Below the pieces are notes generated by a model that saw nothing but the letters and a program-made list of their open reading frames with translations, did no database searches and was not told the origin of the DNA. From the NCBI RefSeq assembly GCF_024362205.1, contig NZ_CP101462.1:2824001-2888000 (forward strand): DNA of 64,000 bases. The letters run 5' to 3'. Shown piece by piece: positions 25,288 to 34,966 of this stretch. This stretch comes from Exiguobacterium aurantiacum (GTDB lineage: Bacteria; Bacillota; Bacilli; Exiguobacteriales; Exiguobacteriaceae). Made by a program: the position numbers and the translations under genes. Each line of letters starts with the position of its first letter. Within the stretch, counting starts at the first letter, position 1.

Positions 25288-26034
25288 TTTGACCTCGACG
25301 GTTTCCATGATGTGTTCATGGATGTCATGGCCTTTTGTCACGTGGACTTGAACGTTGTACGTGCCCGTTTCAGGGAACGTATGCTCCCCCGTATAGTTTC
25401 CATCTGCCGTTTCATCAAGCTTGACCCAGTCGTGCTTGTCCGCCCCGTCTTTGAACACTTCGAGTTGGACGTCCGCGCCTGTCAACGCCTCATGCTCAAT
25501 CTCGACGTTGACTGTGAACGGTTGCGCTTCATTTACGACAGCTTGTGTCTGATCAAGGACGATGTCCGCTCCGGCATGATGATGATGGTCCTCTTCAGCT
25601 TCGGCTTCAGCCGCCGTCTCCGGATGGCCGACCGTCACGTTCGTCGTCGGCATCGTGTGCATCGACCGAGCCGTCACATGGACTTGCACCGTGTAGACCG
25701 CCTCTTCAGCAAACGTCGCCTCCGCCTCGTACACACCATCTTCTGTGAGCGACGCTTTTATCATCTCGCTCTCTTCCTTGGCTCCGTTTTTCCAGACCTC
25801 GAACTTAATCTCATCGGCGTCATCGACCGCTTCAGCCTCTTGGGTGACGCGCACCGCCAGTGTGACCGCTTCGTCTTTGTCGGCTGTCGCCGGCACGTTT
25901 AATTCTGCTTCGACCGGTTCCATCGACTGCACCGTCTCCGTACTGTTAGTCGCTTCATCTGCCCCGCACGCCCCAAGGACGAACATACCGACGAGACCGA
26001 ACGTCACGCCGAATCGCTTCATTGATTTGCTCAT
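25285..26034 (-). CDS. Lipoprotein with two YtkA-like domains
   Basis: 249 residues. A lipoprotein signal ends in VLGAC (Cys near 23). Two copies of an about 90-residue YtkA/FixH-like beta-sandwich follow (about 45-135 and 157-248), each ending with the same strand, YTVQVHVTA and YNVQVHVTKG. The linker has DHHHH, and the C-terminus has a His cluster (KGHDIHEHIM). The histidines suggest metal binding, perhaps copper, at the outer face of the membrane. This is inferred from composition and family only. Confidence 0.75.
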   Translation of the reverse strand: MSKSMKRFGVTFGLVGMFVLGACGADEATNSTETVQSMEPVEAELNVPATADKDEAVTLAVRVTQEAEAVDDADEIKFEVWKNGAKEESEMIKASLTEDGVYEAEATFAEEAVYTVQVHVTARSMHTMPTTNVTVGHPETAAEAEAEEDHHHHAGADIVLDQTQAVVNEAQPFTVNVEIEHEALTGADVQLEVFKDGADKHDWVKLDETADGNYTGEHTFPETGTYNVQVHVTKGHDIHEHIMETVEVK

Positions 26035-26312
26035 GTTGAATCCCCCTATTCAATCGCTTACATTCTTCACACATTGTTCATGATAGCACCCTTTTTTAGG
26101 AAATGTGTGAGGATTGTGTGATATTTGACACGTTTGTCACTCATAAATTGAACACAAATATTGAGAGTCATTATCCAAAAATTCCTTTCCCTATTTTTAG
26201 GGTTAGATGATGTTTACCACTAAAAGGGGGTATATAAAATATATACACAGCTCAATATATGGAAAGCCTTAACATCAAGATACATACACCCAAGAATGGA
26301 GGCGAAACCAAA
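26035..26312. other. Divergent promoter region with small inverted repeats
   Basis: 278 bp, AT-rich. It holds TTGACA at 26125, CCCTA-tttt-TAGGG (26189-26202) and GTATATA-aaa-TATATAC (26230-26246) upstream of the deacetylase gene. The last repeat contains a TATAAA and could be a promoter with an overlapping operator. No complete -35/-10 pair at normal spacing was certain. Confidence 0.4.
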
Positions 26313-27509
26313 ATGAAGAGCAAGTTTGTACGTGTGTTGATGGCCTTGTTGATCATGTTGGCACCGTTAGTCGCTTATCCAAAATCGGCCGACGCCGCCG
26401 CTTCGAAATTCATCACCAGCGTGAACACGACGAGTAAAGTCGTCGCGTTAACGTTTGATGACGGAGCGGATGGTGCGAATACGAACAAGATTTTGGACAT
26501 ACTTGCCAAGAACAATGTCAAAGCCACTTTCTTTTTGACTGGGTCGGGCGCCAACCACCATCCCCAATACATTAAAAACATCGCCGCTAAAGGTCACCAA
26601 CTCGGTAACCATTCGTATACCCATCCAGACTTCACGAAGTTGACCGCCACTCAAATGAAATCAGAACTCGACCGGACGGAAGCGAAAGTCAAATCGATCA
26701 CCGGTAAAACAACGAAACCGATTTTCCGGGCCCCATTTGGTGCCGTCAATAGCGCTGTCTTGAGCGGAGTCGGCGCCGCCGGCTACGGTTACACGATTCA
26801 ATGGAACATTGATACGATTGACTGGAAAGGACTCACTGCTAGCCAAATTAATACGAAAGTCCAGACAAACATCAAACCAGGCTCAATCGTCTTGATGCAC
26901 ACCGGTGCCGGTGCACCGGGTACACCGCTCGCCTTGCCGACAATGATTTCTCAGTTGAAAGCGAAAGGCTACAAGTTCGTCACCGTCTCCCAATTGCTCG
27001 CCTATCAAAAAGCACCGACAGGCAAAACGTATACTGTCAAATCAGGTGATACACTCTATAGCATCGCCCGAGCATACAACGTCACCGTCGCTGCGCTCGC
27101 TGCCGCCAACAAAATCACGAACTACAACTTGATTTCTGTCGGACAAGTGCTCGTCATCCCAGGCACGACCGTCACCCCACCACCTACGACGACTGTAAAA
27201 TATACCGTCAAGTCAGGTGACACGCTCTACAAGATTGCCACTTTGTATAAAACGACCGTCGCTAAGATTGCCGCCGCCAATAATATCACCAACGTCAACT
27301 CTATTTACGTCGGACAAGTGCTCGTCATCCCAGGTACGACCGTAACACCACCACCTGCGACGACCGTGAAATATACCGTCAAATCGGGCGACACGCTCTA
27401 CAAGATTGCGACGATGTATAATACCACTGTCGCTAAAATCGCCGCCGCTAACAATATTACGAACGTCAGCTTGATCAGTGTCGGGCAAGTGCTCACGATT
27501 CCACGCTAA
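26313..27509 (+). CDS. Secreted polysaccharide deacetylase with three LysM domains
   Basis: 398 residues. A signal peptide (1 to about 28) is followed by a NodB deacetylase domain with TFDDGAD (metal and base aspartates), HQLGNHSYTHPDF (zinc histidines) and RAPFGAVN. Three LysM repeats of about 45 residues (YTVKSGDTLY ... ISVGQVLVIPG) are joined by PPP-rich linkers. It binds peptidoglycan or chitin and removes N- or O-acetyl groups outside the cell. The start at 26313 has GGAGG upstream and gives a proper signal peptide. Confidence 0.93.
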   Translation: MKSKFVRVLMALLIMLAPLVAYPKSADAAASKFITSVNTTSKVVALTFDDGADGANTNKILDILAKNNVKATFFLTGSGANHHPQYIKNIAAKGHQLGNHSYTHPDFTKLTATQMKSELDRTEAKVKSITGKTTKPIFRAPFGAVNSAVLSGVGAAGYGYTIQWNIDTIDWKGLTASQINTKVQTNIKPGSIVLMHTGAGAPGTPLALPTMISQLKAKGYKFVTVSQLLAYQKAPTGKTYTVKSGDTLYSIARAYNVTVAALAAANKITNYNLISVGQVLVIPGTTVTPPPTTTVKYTVKSGDTLYKIATLYKTTVAKIAAANNITNVNSIYVGQVLVIPGTTVTPPPATTVKYTVKSGDTLYKIATMYNTTVAKIAAANNITNVSLISVGQVLTIPR

Positions 27510-27511
27510 CC

Positions 27512-27552
27512 AAAAAGAAGTGTCCGCCGAAAATGGCGGACACTTCTTTTAT
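27512..27552. terminator. Bidirectional terminator before the Moco operon end
   Basis: AAAAGAAGTGTCCGCC-gaaaat-GGCGGACACTTCTTTT, a 16-bp perfect stem between the deacetylase and moeB. Confidence 0.92.
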
Positions 27553-28559
27553 GTGCCAAGACACTCGTCGACCATCGCGACCGCGACATGCGCATCGTCA
27601 ACGCCGTGGACGAGGACTCTTCCGTCCTTGAACAAAAGCATCCGATGATTCCGCCATCGCCATTCCAACGTGAACGGTGTCTGCTTCACTACGATGTCCG
27701 CATGCTCGAGTTGATGCGCGATTGGTTCGAGCCCTTCGATGGACCGACGGACTTGGACGACATCGCGACCGCATAGAAGCGCTGTCTGCTGTCGATTTGA
27801 AACGAGACTCGGATAGTCTTTGGTTTGGCAAGACGGACAAGACACGTCGACGAGCCGTGCGACATCGAGCCGCTGCGACTGGTTCTCCCACATATCTTCA
27901 ATCAAGAGACGGCGCTCCATGTGTTCATGACGCCCCGTCAAATATTTCAACGCCTCGACGGCTTGACGACTCGCCACATGTTGCACGATTGGAGCTACTA
28001 CTCCCGCTGTCGCGCACGTCTGTCCAGCAAGCGGCAAATGACGCATGAGACAACGAAGACACGGCGCCTCTCCCGGCATCACCGTGTAGTTCATGCCGTA
28101 TGCCCCGACGCAAGAGGCAAACAAAAACGGAATGCCGCGCTCGAGTGCGAAATCGTTTAATAAAAGACGTGTCTCGACGTTATCGGTCGCGTCCAAGACG
28201 AGGTCAACGGGCGGCAAGGGGCGAAGCCAATCCCACGATACGTCGGCAATCTGAGCGTCCAACTCAACGTCGGAGTTGATGGCCCGCAGACGTTCGAGCG
28301 CCGCGACCGCTTTCGGCGTCTCGGCATGTGCGTCCTGTTCCGTATAGAGCGTCTGTCGTTGTAAGTTCGTCACCTCGACATAGTCGCGGTCGACGAGGAT
28401 GAGCGAAACACCGGCCCGAACCAGTTGATCGCTCACAGCCGCCCCGAGCGCACCGAGACCGACGACGAGCACCCGTTTCTCCATTAAACGTTCTTGGCCC
28501 TCCCCTCCGATGCCGTGGAACCGGGCCTGCCGTGCGTAACGTTCCGGGACAGGTGTCAT
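27549..28559 (-). CDS. moeB: MoeB/ThiF-type adenylyltransferase
   Basis: 336 residues. The ATP-binding loop [14 protein letters not shown] and [13 protein letters not shown] are the E1-like core; CLRC and CPSC form the zinc site. MoeB adenylylates the C-terminal glycine of MoaD so that sulfur can be added for molybdopterin synthesis. It is the last of nine overlapping cofactor genes (ATGA overlap with moaC). The C-terminal about 90 residues do not match a rhodanese domain and are not recognised. Confidence 0.9.
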   Translation of the reverse strand: MTPVPERYARQARFHGIGGEGQERLMEKRVLVVGLGALGAAVSDQLVRAGVSLILVDRDYVEVTNLQRQTLYTEQDAHAETPKAVAALERLRAINSDVELDAQIADVSWDWLRPLPPVDLVLDATDNVETRLLLNDFALERGIPFLFASCVGAYGMNYTVMPGEAPCLRCLMRHLPLAGQTCATAGVVAPIVQHVASRQAVEALKYLTGRHEHMERRLLIEDMWENQSQRLDVARLVDVSCPSCQTKDYPSLVSNRQQTALLCGRDVVQVRRSIEGLEPIAHQLEHADIVVKQTPFTLEWRWRNHRMLLFKDGRVLVHGVDDAHVAVAMVDECLGT

Positions 28560-29020
28560 CGGATGTAGTCCCCTGACTTCCCGCCTTCTTTCTCGAGCAA
28601 GTATGTCGGTCCGATGACGATGCCTTTATCGACTGCTTTCGTCATATCGTACACGGTCAAGGCGGCGACCATTGCTGCTGTCAACGCCTCCATCTCGACA
28701 CCGGTATCGCCTTTCGTCTTCACAAACGACTCGATGATGAGCTGTGTCCCGTCCCATTCGAACGTCAAATCGACTTTTTTCAAGGCGAGTGGATGACACA
28801 TCGGGATGATGCGGCTCGTCTCTTTGGCGGCCATGATGCCAGCCACTTGAGCGACGGCGAGTACATCCCCTTTTGCAAGACCCCCATCCGTGATGAGTTG
28901 TTTGAGTTCACCGCTCAGTTCAACTGATGTACGGGCCCGAGCAGTACGTGTCGTTTCCGGTTTATCCGAGACATCGACCATCCTCGCCCGCCCTTGGTTG
29001 TTCATATGTGTCAATTCCAT
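28556..29020 (-). CDS. moaC: Cyclic pyranopterin monophosphate synthase
   Basis: 154 residues. [15 protein letters not shown] and [28 protein letters not shown] are the MoaC active-site segments. With MoaA it turns GTP into cyclic pyranopterin monophosphate, the first step of molybdenum cofactor synthesis. A 3-nt gap separates it from moaD, and its 3' end overlaps moeB by 4 nt. Confidence 0.97.
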   Translation of the reverse strand: MELTHMNNQGRARMVDVSDKPETTRTARARTSVELSGELKQLITDGGLAKGDVLAVAQVAGIMAAKETSRIIPMCHPLALKKVDLTFEWDGTQLIIESFVKTKGDTGVEMEALTAAMVAALTVYDMTKAVDKGIVIGPTYLLEKEGGKSGDYIR

Positions 29021-29023
29021 CGT

Positions 29024-29251
29024 TTACCCTCCGCTCACCATTGGAATGACGGCGACCGTGTCCCCGTCTGCAACTGTGTATTCGTCCGTCTCATAGCGCT
29101 CATTGACCGCGAACATGAGACGTTCCGCTCCCGACACGCCCCGCTCGGCCAAATCCGCTCGCAAGGCGGCGATTGTTTGTGGCGCCGAAACGGTATAGGA
29201 CCGGACCGCCAACTCTTCTGCCACGTGGGCAAAACATAATACCTCAATCAT
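29024..29251 (-). CDS. moaD: Molybdopterin synthase sulfur carrier subunit
   Basis: 75 residues, ubiquitin-like, ending in the required Gly-Gly (MVSGG) that carries the thiocarboxylate. It donates sulfur in the large molybdopterin synthase subunit MoaE, whose gene overlaps its start by 4 nt. Confidence 0.96.
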   Translation of the reverse strand: MIEVLCFAHVAEELAVRSYTVSAPQTIAALRADLAERGVSGAERLMFAVNERYETDEYTVADGDTVAVIPMVSGG

Positions 29252-29703
29252 GTGTACGTCACTCCTTCCGGGCGTCCTGGGTGTTGTTCTTTTTGATCAC
29301 CCATCCATTTCGTGCCGTCGGTCCAATGCTCCCGTTTCCAAATCGGGACAATTTCTTTGATGCGTTCGATGGCGTAACGATTCGCCTCGTAGGCGTCGGC
29401 GCGATGGGAAGAACTCGTCGCGATGACGACCGCTTCTTCCATGATATCGAGTCGTCCAATCCGGTGATGGATCGCCGTCAACGCACCAGGCCAACGTTCC
29501 GCCACTTCTTTCGCGATTTGTTCGAGCATCTTCTCGGCCATCGGCACGTATGATTCATACTCCAAGAGTTCGGTCTGTTTGGAACCGGTCATCTCCCGCA
29601 CCGTCCCGATGAACAGCACGACCGCCCCGACGTTTCGATGCCGGACCGTTTCGTAAAGTGCCATCGGTTCGAGCGGATGTTCATTCACTTGATACCATTT
29701 CAT
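29248..29703 (-). CDS. moaE: Molybdopterin synthase catalytic subunit
   Basis: 151 residues. HRIGRLDIMEEAVVIATSSSHR and the catalytic-lysine region IVPIWKREHWTDG are present. It forms a heterotetramer with MoaD and inserts the dithiolene sulfurs. It overlaps mobB by 23 nt. Confidence 0.96.
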   Translation of the reverse strand: MKWYQVNEHPLEPMALYETVRHRNVGAVVLFIGTVREMTGSKQTELLEYESYVPMAEKMLEQIAKEVAERWPGALTAIHHRIGRLDIMEEAVVIATSSSHRADAYEANRYAIERIKEIVPIWKREHWTDGTKWMGDQKEQHPGRPEGVTYT

Positions 29704-30157
29704 CCTCCATCCACCTTTCCACTGAACGCATCAACCGGTCCTTGTCTGCCACGGAGTCTCCGCGTGCAATCACGTTCGTCACCTCGACCGGTTGTTCATG
29801 CCCGTCTCGCACGAGCACCACTTTCGGATAATCTTTCCGTTTATATCCTTCGATGAGCACGATGTCGACGTGCGCCTCGTACCAGTTGAGGAGCAACTCA
29901 AATGTATCGACCGCTTGCCACTCGATCAACGTCCCGTCTTCACCGATCACACTCGAAAGCACGGCACCAGCCAACGCGTGACGGTGCGAATCAGTCATCG
30001 GCAAGTCGAATGTTCCTCCGTGACCGTGGTGTTTGATGACACCGACACGGAGCCCCGTCGCCGACAAGCGTGATGTCAGTTCGGAAACGAACGATGTCTT
30101 GCCGCTATTTTGATAACCGACCACTTGTAAAATCAAAGCCGATCGATGATTCGACAT
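29681..30157 (-). CDS. mobB: Molybdopterin-guanine dinucleotide biosynthesis protein B
   Basis: 158 residues. The P-loop GYQNSGKTSF is near residue 13, and IVLIEGYKRKDYPKVVLVR is the conserved DxxxxEGYK-type motif. It binds GTP and assists MobA in making the bis-MGD cofactor needed by the nitrate reductase encoded about 8 kb away. It overlaps moeA by 25 nt. Confidence 0.93.
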   Translation of the reverse strand: MSNHRSALILQVVGYQNSGKTSFVSELTSRLSATGLRVGVIKHHGHGGTFDLPMTDSHRHALAGAVLSSVIGEDGTLIEWQAVDTFELLLNWYEAHVDIVLIEGYKRKDYPKVVLVRDGHEQPVEVTNVIARGDSVADKDRLMRSVERWMEDEMVSSE

Positions 30158-31371
30158 CGTACCGAGTCCCCTTTCTGAAACCCTCTCGTCCCGCCTGGCA
30201 GATGAATCAACGTGTTACACGTCGCGAGTGAAGAGACGATGCCCGATTTATCTTTGCCGCTCGGATGAACGACTGTCTGCCCAACTGAATCAAACGTCAC
30301 ATGTCCACGTACGAACCGGTCGAACGGATTCGGTTTCGGGAAATCGACACCGAGTTCCGCCTGAATGACAGGGCGTTCCGCTTGTCCGAACAACGTTTTC
30401 ATATACATGCCGACAAACAATTCCGTACCGACAAAACAGGCAGACGGATTACCAGATAATCCGAATAACAGCCGACCTTCGAGGTGCGCGACTGTCGTGA
30501 CGGACCCTGGCCGCATCCCGACTTTATTGAACAGTACTGTCGCTCCTAGCGCGTCATACACATCGGGCAAATAATCGAAATCGCCGACCGATACCCCGCC
30601 TGTCGTGACGATGGCGTCACTCGTCCGAAGTGCCTCGTCAATCGCCCGCTTTGTTGAAATAAAAGTATCTGGCAAGATGCCGCCATATGTCGCTGTGCCG
30701 CCGAGCTCCTCGATTTGTGCGAGAATCATATACGCATTCGAATTATAAATTTGACCGTCGGCTTTCTTCCGTCCCGGTTCGACGAGCTCGTCTCCGGTCG
30801 CGAACACGGTGATGTGCGGTTTCACGTACACGTCGACTTGATCGTAGCCGAACGTCGCGAGCAAGGCGATCACGCCTGGATTGATGCGGGTGCCTCGGTC
30901 AACGATATTCGTCCCCATCGCCACATCTTCCCCGCGATAAGAGATGTTGGCATCGCGGGCCGGTCGTTTGAACGTCACGACTTGCTCGTCTGCTTGCACG
31001 AGTTCGAGCATGACGACCGCATCGGCTCCGTCTGGAATTTTAGCTCCGGTCATGATGCGAATCGCCTCGCCGGCGCGGAGCGGTTCTCCGACGTGTCCAG
31101 CTCCCTGAACGTATTGAACGGGTAATGTCACCGGTTCATCGCGACTCGCAGACACCAAGTCCGCAGACCGGACGGCAAAGCCGTCATACGGCGACTTATT
31201 AAACGCCGGAACATCATGCGTCGCGACGAGATCCATCGCTAAAACCCGTCCATTCGCCCGATGCAACGGCACCGTTTCTGTTTCGGCCCGCCCTGTCGCT
31301 TCTTGGATGCGTGCGACCGCCTCATCGACGGCAAGCGGCTTGCGAAATAGGGTCGACACCTTCTCCATCAC
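30133..31371 (-). CDS. moeA: Molybdopterin molybdenumtransferase
   Basis: 412 residues, full length. VPAFNKSPYDGFAVR (N-terminal domain), RINPGVIALLATFGYDQVDVY, and TGGVSVGDFDYLPD are MoeA motifs. The enzyme inserts molybdate into adenylylated molybdopterin. Overlaps mobA by 4 nt. Confidence 0.97.
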   Translation of the reverse strand: MMEKVSTLFRKPLAVDEAVARIQEATGRAETETVPLHRANGRVLAMDLVATHDVPAFNKSPYDGFAVRSADLVSASRDEPVTLPVQYVQGAGHVGEPLRAGEAIRIMTGAKIPDGADAVVMLELVQADEQVVTFKRPARDANISYRGEDVAMGTNIVDRGTRINPGVIALLATFGYDQVDVYVKPHITVFATGDELVEPGRKKADGQIYNSNAYMILAQIEELGGTATYGGILPDTFISTKRAIDEALRTSDAIVTTGGVSVGDFDYLPDVYDALGATVLFNKVGMRPGSVTTVAHLEGRLLFGLSGNPSACFVGTELFVGMYMKTLFGQAERPVIQAELGVDFPKPNPFDRFVRGHVTFDSVGQTVVHPSGKDKSGIVSSLATCNTLIHLPGGTRGFQKGDSVRCRIIDRL

Positions 31372-31916
31372 TCCACTTCCTTCCCTAGCAGTGCTTCATA
31401 ATCATGTAGCGAATTCACATTTTTAAACCAATCCCGTTCTTCAAACGAGACGATTGTCGCCTCTGTCAAGTGAGGCATGACCGCCCGTTCACCTCGATGT
31501 AACGCTGCTTCGAATTGTGACAGTATCGAACGGGGGTATAAGGCGATGAGCGGATGGATCCGATCGTCTGCGTAGGCGACAACCGGCCGCTTCCCTCGTT
31601 CCGTCGCAAGCCGTTCGTAAACAGTCGGTGGCAACAAGGGCGTATCACACGCACAGACGGCATACCAATCACACGGGACGTGCCGCATGACGGTGATGAT
31701 GCCGGCGAGCGGCCCCATGCCGCACCATTCTCTGTCATCTTCAAGTTGATATGAGGTCATCGACTGTCCGGCCGGCACGACGCTCCATTGGGACGTCGTC
31801 GTGGTACCGAGCGTCTGTCGCGCCCGCTCTTCAAACGAGATGTCCTCATAACGGGCTTGCCATTTAGGGGACCCGAATCGGCGCGATTTCCCGCCCGCCA
31901 AGACGATGCCGATCAT
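31368..31916 (-). CDS. mobA: Molybdenum cofactor guanylyltransferase
   Basis: 182 residues. The nucleotide-binding start IGIVLAGGKSRRFGSPK is diagnostic. It attaches GMP to molybdopterin to make the MGD form. Overlaps moaB by 4 nt. Confidence 0.95.
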   Translation of the reverse strand: MIGIVLAGGKSRRFGSPKWQARYEDISFEERARQTLGTTTTSQWSVVPAGQSMTSYQLEDDREWCGMGPLAGIITVMRHVPCDWYAVCACDTPLLPPTVYERLATERGKRPVVAYADDRIHPLIALYPRSILSQFEAALHRGERAVMPHLTEATIVSFEERDWFKNVNSLHDYEALLGKEVE

Positions 31917-32425
31917 CGTGTCGCTTCCCAGACGATGTGGGAGAGCTCGGGAAGAATCAGACGGGTCATCGCCAAATCGACGGCGCCGCGCGATCCTGGC
32001 ATCGAGAAGATGATCGTATCTCCGATGCGTCCGGCGAGAGCCCGCGATAACATCGCCGCCGGGCCGATATCTTCCGTAAAACTGACGTAACGGAACAGTT
32101 CACCGAAGCCGACCATTTCCCGGTCGAGCAACGGCCGAATCGTCTCGATGGTGACGTCCCGTTTCGTGATTCCCGTCCCTCCGGTCGTCAAGATGACATC
32201 CATCTTCTCAGCGACCATTCGTCTGACGGCCGCCTCGATTTCAAGCGGTTCATCTTTCGTGATCTCACGGTATGTGACCGTGTGTGCTTCTTCTTTTAAC
32301 AGCGTGCAAATATGTTCGCCTGACACGTCCTTATCGAGTGTGCGTGTGTCTGAGATCGTTAAAATCGCGGCCCGGACACGCTTTGTGTTTTCATGTACGT
32401 GATTGTGTGCTTGCATCGTCTTCAC
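31913..32425 (-). CDS. moaB: MoaB/MogA molybdopterin adenylyltransferase-like protein
   Basis: 170 residues. VRAAILTISDTRTLDKDVSG and DVILTTGGTGITKRDVTIE are MoaB/MogA signatures. It is expected to adenylylate molybdopterin before molybdenum insertion. Overlaps moaA by 4 nt. Confidence 0.94.
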   Translation of the reverse strand: MKTMQAHNHVHENTKRVRAAILTISDTRTLDKDVSGEHICTLLKEEAHTVTYREITKDEPLEIEAAVRRMVAEKMDVILTTGGTGITKRDVTIETIRPLLDREMVGFGELFRYVSFTEDIGPAAMLSRALAGRIGDTIIFSMPGSRGAVDLAMTRLILPELSHIVWEATR

Positions 32426-33429
32426 CCTCCGATATAACTCATTTCAATCCGGTTTCGTGTCCGGTTCCCACTCCGCGACCGTTCTTCTGAATAGCGGTCG
32501 TCGCGTACTTCCCATACCATTTTCAGTGTCATGGCGATCAATTCGTCGCTCGCCCCGCTGCGGAGCAATTCGCGAATATCGGTCCCGTCTTCCGCGAACA
32601 GGCACGTATACCATTTGCCGTCACTCGATAGACGGCCTCGTGTACACGTCCCGCAGAACGGTTGGCTGACTGAAGAGATGAAGCCGACTTGCGCCCCATC
32701 CGTATAACGATAACGTTGCGCGACCTCTCCTAATGTTTCAGGTGCAAGCGGTTCAAGTAATCCATTTCGTTGTTTCAACACCTCAAGAATCGATTCAGAC
32801 GACACGACATGTTCGACGTTCCACTCATTCGCCGTGCCGACATCCATGAACTCGATATAACGGAGCGTGATATTCCGTTCTTTGAAATAAGCGGCCATCG
32901 GGGCAACTTCATGATCGTTCCATCCTTTTCGGACGACCATGTTCACTTTCACCTCAAGCCCTTGTCGCTTCGCTTCATCGATGCCTCGTAACACCGTCTC
33001 GGGCGACGTCCCGCGTCCGTTCATCATCCCGAACGTCTCGGCCGATAAAGCGTCTAGGCTGACGTTGACCCGGTCAAGCCCGGCTTGCTTTAACGCTTTC
33101 GCCATCCGTTCTAAATAGACGCCGTTCGTCGTCAACCCGATCGTCTCGATGGTAGTGACCGCACGCAGACGGCGAATCAACTCATCGAGATTCGGTCTAA
33201 GTAACGGTTCGCCCCCGGTCAGGCGCACTTTTTTTACGCCATGCGGGGCGATGATACGAACGAAGCGCTCAATCTCGTCAAACGATAGCAACTCGTCTCG
33301 CTTTAAAAACTGATGGTGACGAAACGCTTCTTCCGGCATACAGTACCGGCAACGAAAGTTGCATTTATCAATGACTGAGATGCGTAAGTCTTCCAACGGT
33401 CGTCTCCGTCGATCGGTCCATGGGGTCAT
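32422..33429 (-). CDS. moaA: GTP 3',8-cyclase
   Basis: 335 residues. The radical-SAM cluster motif CNFRCRYC (near 19-26), the second cluster CGTC-x13-C near the C-terminus, and the terminal Gly-Gly (SYIGG) needed for activity are all present. First gene of the Moco operon. narK lies 63 bp upstream on the same strand; a hairpin but no clear promoter was seen between them, so the operon may start at narK. Confidence 0.97.
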   Translation of the reverse strand: MTPWTDRRRRPLEDLRISVIDKCNFRCRYCMPEEAFRHHQFLKRDELLSFDEIERFVRIIAPHGVKKVRLTGGEPLLRPNLDELIRRLRAVTTIETIGLTTNGVYLERMAKALKQAGLDRVNVSLDALSAETFGMMNGRGTSPETVLRGIDEAKRQGLEVKVNMVVRKGWNDHEVAPMAAYFKERNITLRYIEFMDVGTANEWNVEHVVSSESILEVLKQRNGLLEPLAPETLGEVAQRYRYTDGAQVGFISSVSQPFCGTCTRGRLSSDGKWYTCLFAEDGTDIRELLRSGASDELIAMTLKMVWEVRDDRYSEERSRSGNRTRNRIEMSYIGG

Positions 33430-33463
33430 CTTGGTTCATCCTTTCTATCCATCAACGACAGCA

Positions 33464-33480
33464 GGGACTTTCAAAGTCCC
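33464..33480 (-). other. Hairpin between narK and moaA
   Basis: GGGACTTT-c-AAAGTCCC, an 8-bp inverted repeat without a T-run on the minus strand. It may be an mRNA processing or attenuation element instead of a full terminator, which would let narK and the Moco genes share a transcript. Confidence 0.5.
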
Positions 33481-33492
33481 CACTTCGGATTG

Positions 33493-34809
33493 TCAGCGAA
33501 TCGGCTTTTCAGCACCGCTGCGCAAGTAATAATAAATTGTAGTGGCAATCGAAATCGCATAGAGCCCGAGCATGACGAACAACGCACCGTTGAACGAACC
33601 GACGAGTTCGAGCGACCAGCCGAACATCTTCGGAATGAAGAAGGCGCCGTAAGCGGCAAACGCTGCCGAGAACCCGACGACGGCCGGCGTCTTCGTCGCG
33701 ACGAACACGTGGGGAATCATCGCGAACGTGGCCCCGGAATTGAGTCCTGTCGCGATGAACAAGACGACGAATGAGATGAAAAACATCGTCAAGTTGCTGT
33801 TCGTGATGGCCATGATGACACTGATTGTACCGAGCGCCATGATTCCGAACACGATCAACGTCACTTTGGCCGCCCCAATCTTGTCACTGATCCAGCCTCC
33901 GAACGGGCGCGAAGAGGCGCCCAGGAATGCACCAAGGAATGCGAGCGCCATCAAGTCCGATTCAGGGAACTTCAACTTCAAGATCATCGGGAACGCTGCG
34001 GCATATCCGATGAAAGAACCGAACGCTGCCGTGTAGAGCAACGTTTGAATCCAAAAATGCTTGTCTTTAAACACGCTCGCCTGTTCACGAAGCGATTGAC
34101 GCGCGGTCGGTAAGTTATCCATGAACAAGTACGCGCATACCGTCAAGATGATGGTCGGCACGACCCAAAGGAGCGCGGCGTTTTGTAACCAAATCTCTTC
34201 TCCGGTCTCAGTCAAGAGGGCGTTCCCGCCGATGAACCCGAAAATACTTGTCGTAATGACGAGCGGTGTGATCAATTGGACGAGCGACACGCCTAAGTTC
34301 CCGATGCCTCCGTTAATACCGAGTGCCGTCCCTTTTTTCGCTTTCGGATAAAACGCCCCGATATTGGCGTTTGATGACGAGAAATTTCCGCCGCCGAGTC
34401 CGCAAAGCGCGGCCAAAATCATAAATACCCAATACGGTGTATTGACGTTTTGAACGGCGTAGGCGATGCCAAGGAGTGGCAATAACAAAATCGATGTCGA
34501 GAAAATCGTCCAGTTCCGACCGCCGAATATACTGTTCGCAAACGTATAGAAAAAGCGTAACGTCGCCCCGACGAGTCCAGGTAGGGCGGCCAAGGTGAAT
34601 AACTGGCCTTGCGTAAAGCTAAACCCGATCGAATTCAATTGGACGGCCGCGACCGACCACATTTGCCAGACGATGAATGCAAGCGTCAGTGCCGGGACCG
34701 AGACGCGCAAGTTCCGATTGGCGACTTGTTTTCCCGTCCCTTCCCAAAATCCCACATCCTCTGGCTTCCACTCGGCGAGTGCGTGTGACCCTTTGTCTAA
34801 TTGTTGCAT
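33493..34809 (-). CDS. narK: NarK nitrate/nitrite transporter
   Basis: 438 residues, 12 membrane spans. The nitrate signature ALCGLGGGNFSSSNANIGAF is near residue 140, and a second Gly-rich segment (LGINGGIGNLGVS) follows. It imports nitrate and exports nitrite across the cytoplasmic membrane, matching a reductase with a cytoplasmic active site. The ATG has GAGGAGG upstream. Its promoter has a class II FNR box. Confidence 0.95.
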   Translation of the reverse strand: MQQLDKGSHALAEWKPEDVGFWEGTGKQVANRNLRVSVPALTLAFIVWQMWSVAAVQLNSIGFSFTQGQLFTLAALPGLVGATLRFFYTFANSIFGGRNWTIFSTSILLLPLLGIAYAVQNVNTPYWVFMILAALCGLGGGNFSSSNANIGAFYPKAKKGTALGINGGIGNLGVSLVQLITPLVITTSIFGFIGGNALLTETGEEIWLQNAALLWVVPTIILTVCAYLFMDNLPTARQSLREQASVFKDKHFWIQTLLYTAAFGSFIGYAAAFPMILKLKFPESDLMALAFLGAFLGASSRPFGGWISDKIGAAKVTLIVFGIMALGTISVIMAITNSNLTMFFISFVVLFIATGLNSGATFAMIPHVFVATKTPAVVGFSAAFAAYGAFFIPKMFGWSLELVGSFNGALFVMLGLYAISIATTIYYYLRSGAEKPIR

Positions 34810-34852
34810 GGTCTATTCCTCCTCTTAACGGTTCAATTCGTACCCTAATCCC

Positions 34853-34895
34853 ATCCTATCGACCGCCCCCTAAAAAAAGTGTGCCTTCTTTCACA
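34853..34895 (-). promoter_or_regulatory. FNR-activated narK promoter
   Basis: Box TGTGC-CTTCTT-TCACA (34880-34895), 9 of 10 defined bases, is 21 bp from the -10 TAGGAT (34853-34858, minus strand), placing the box at -41.5. It extends to AAGTGTG / CACACTT as a longer palindrome. Confidence 0.8.
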
Positions 34896-34966
34896 CTTAT
34901 TTCGCATCTTGAGCTTTTTTCTCACCCTGTCATCATTCTGTGACAAAATCGCCTATCTTTTGTTTC

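Noticed and set aside
26101-26145. TGTGA-like repeats as an FNR box before the deacetylase gene
   Set aside because: The half sites are in direct orientation or have too many mismatches.
27008-27509. Tandem repeats in the deacetylase gene considered as a DNA repeat array
   Set aside because: They encode three LysM domains joined by Pro-rich linkers, a normal protein repeat.
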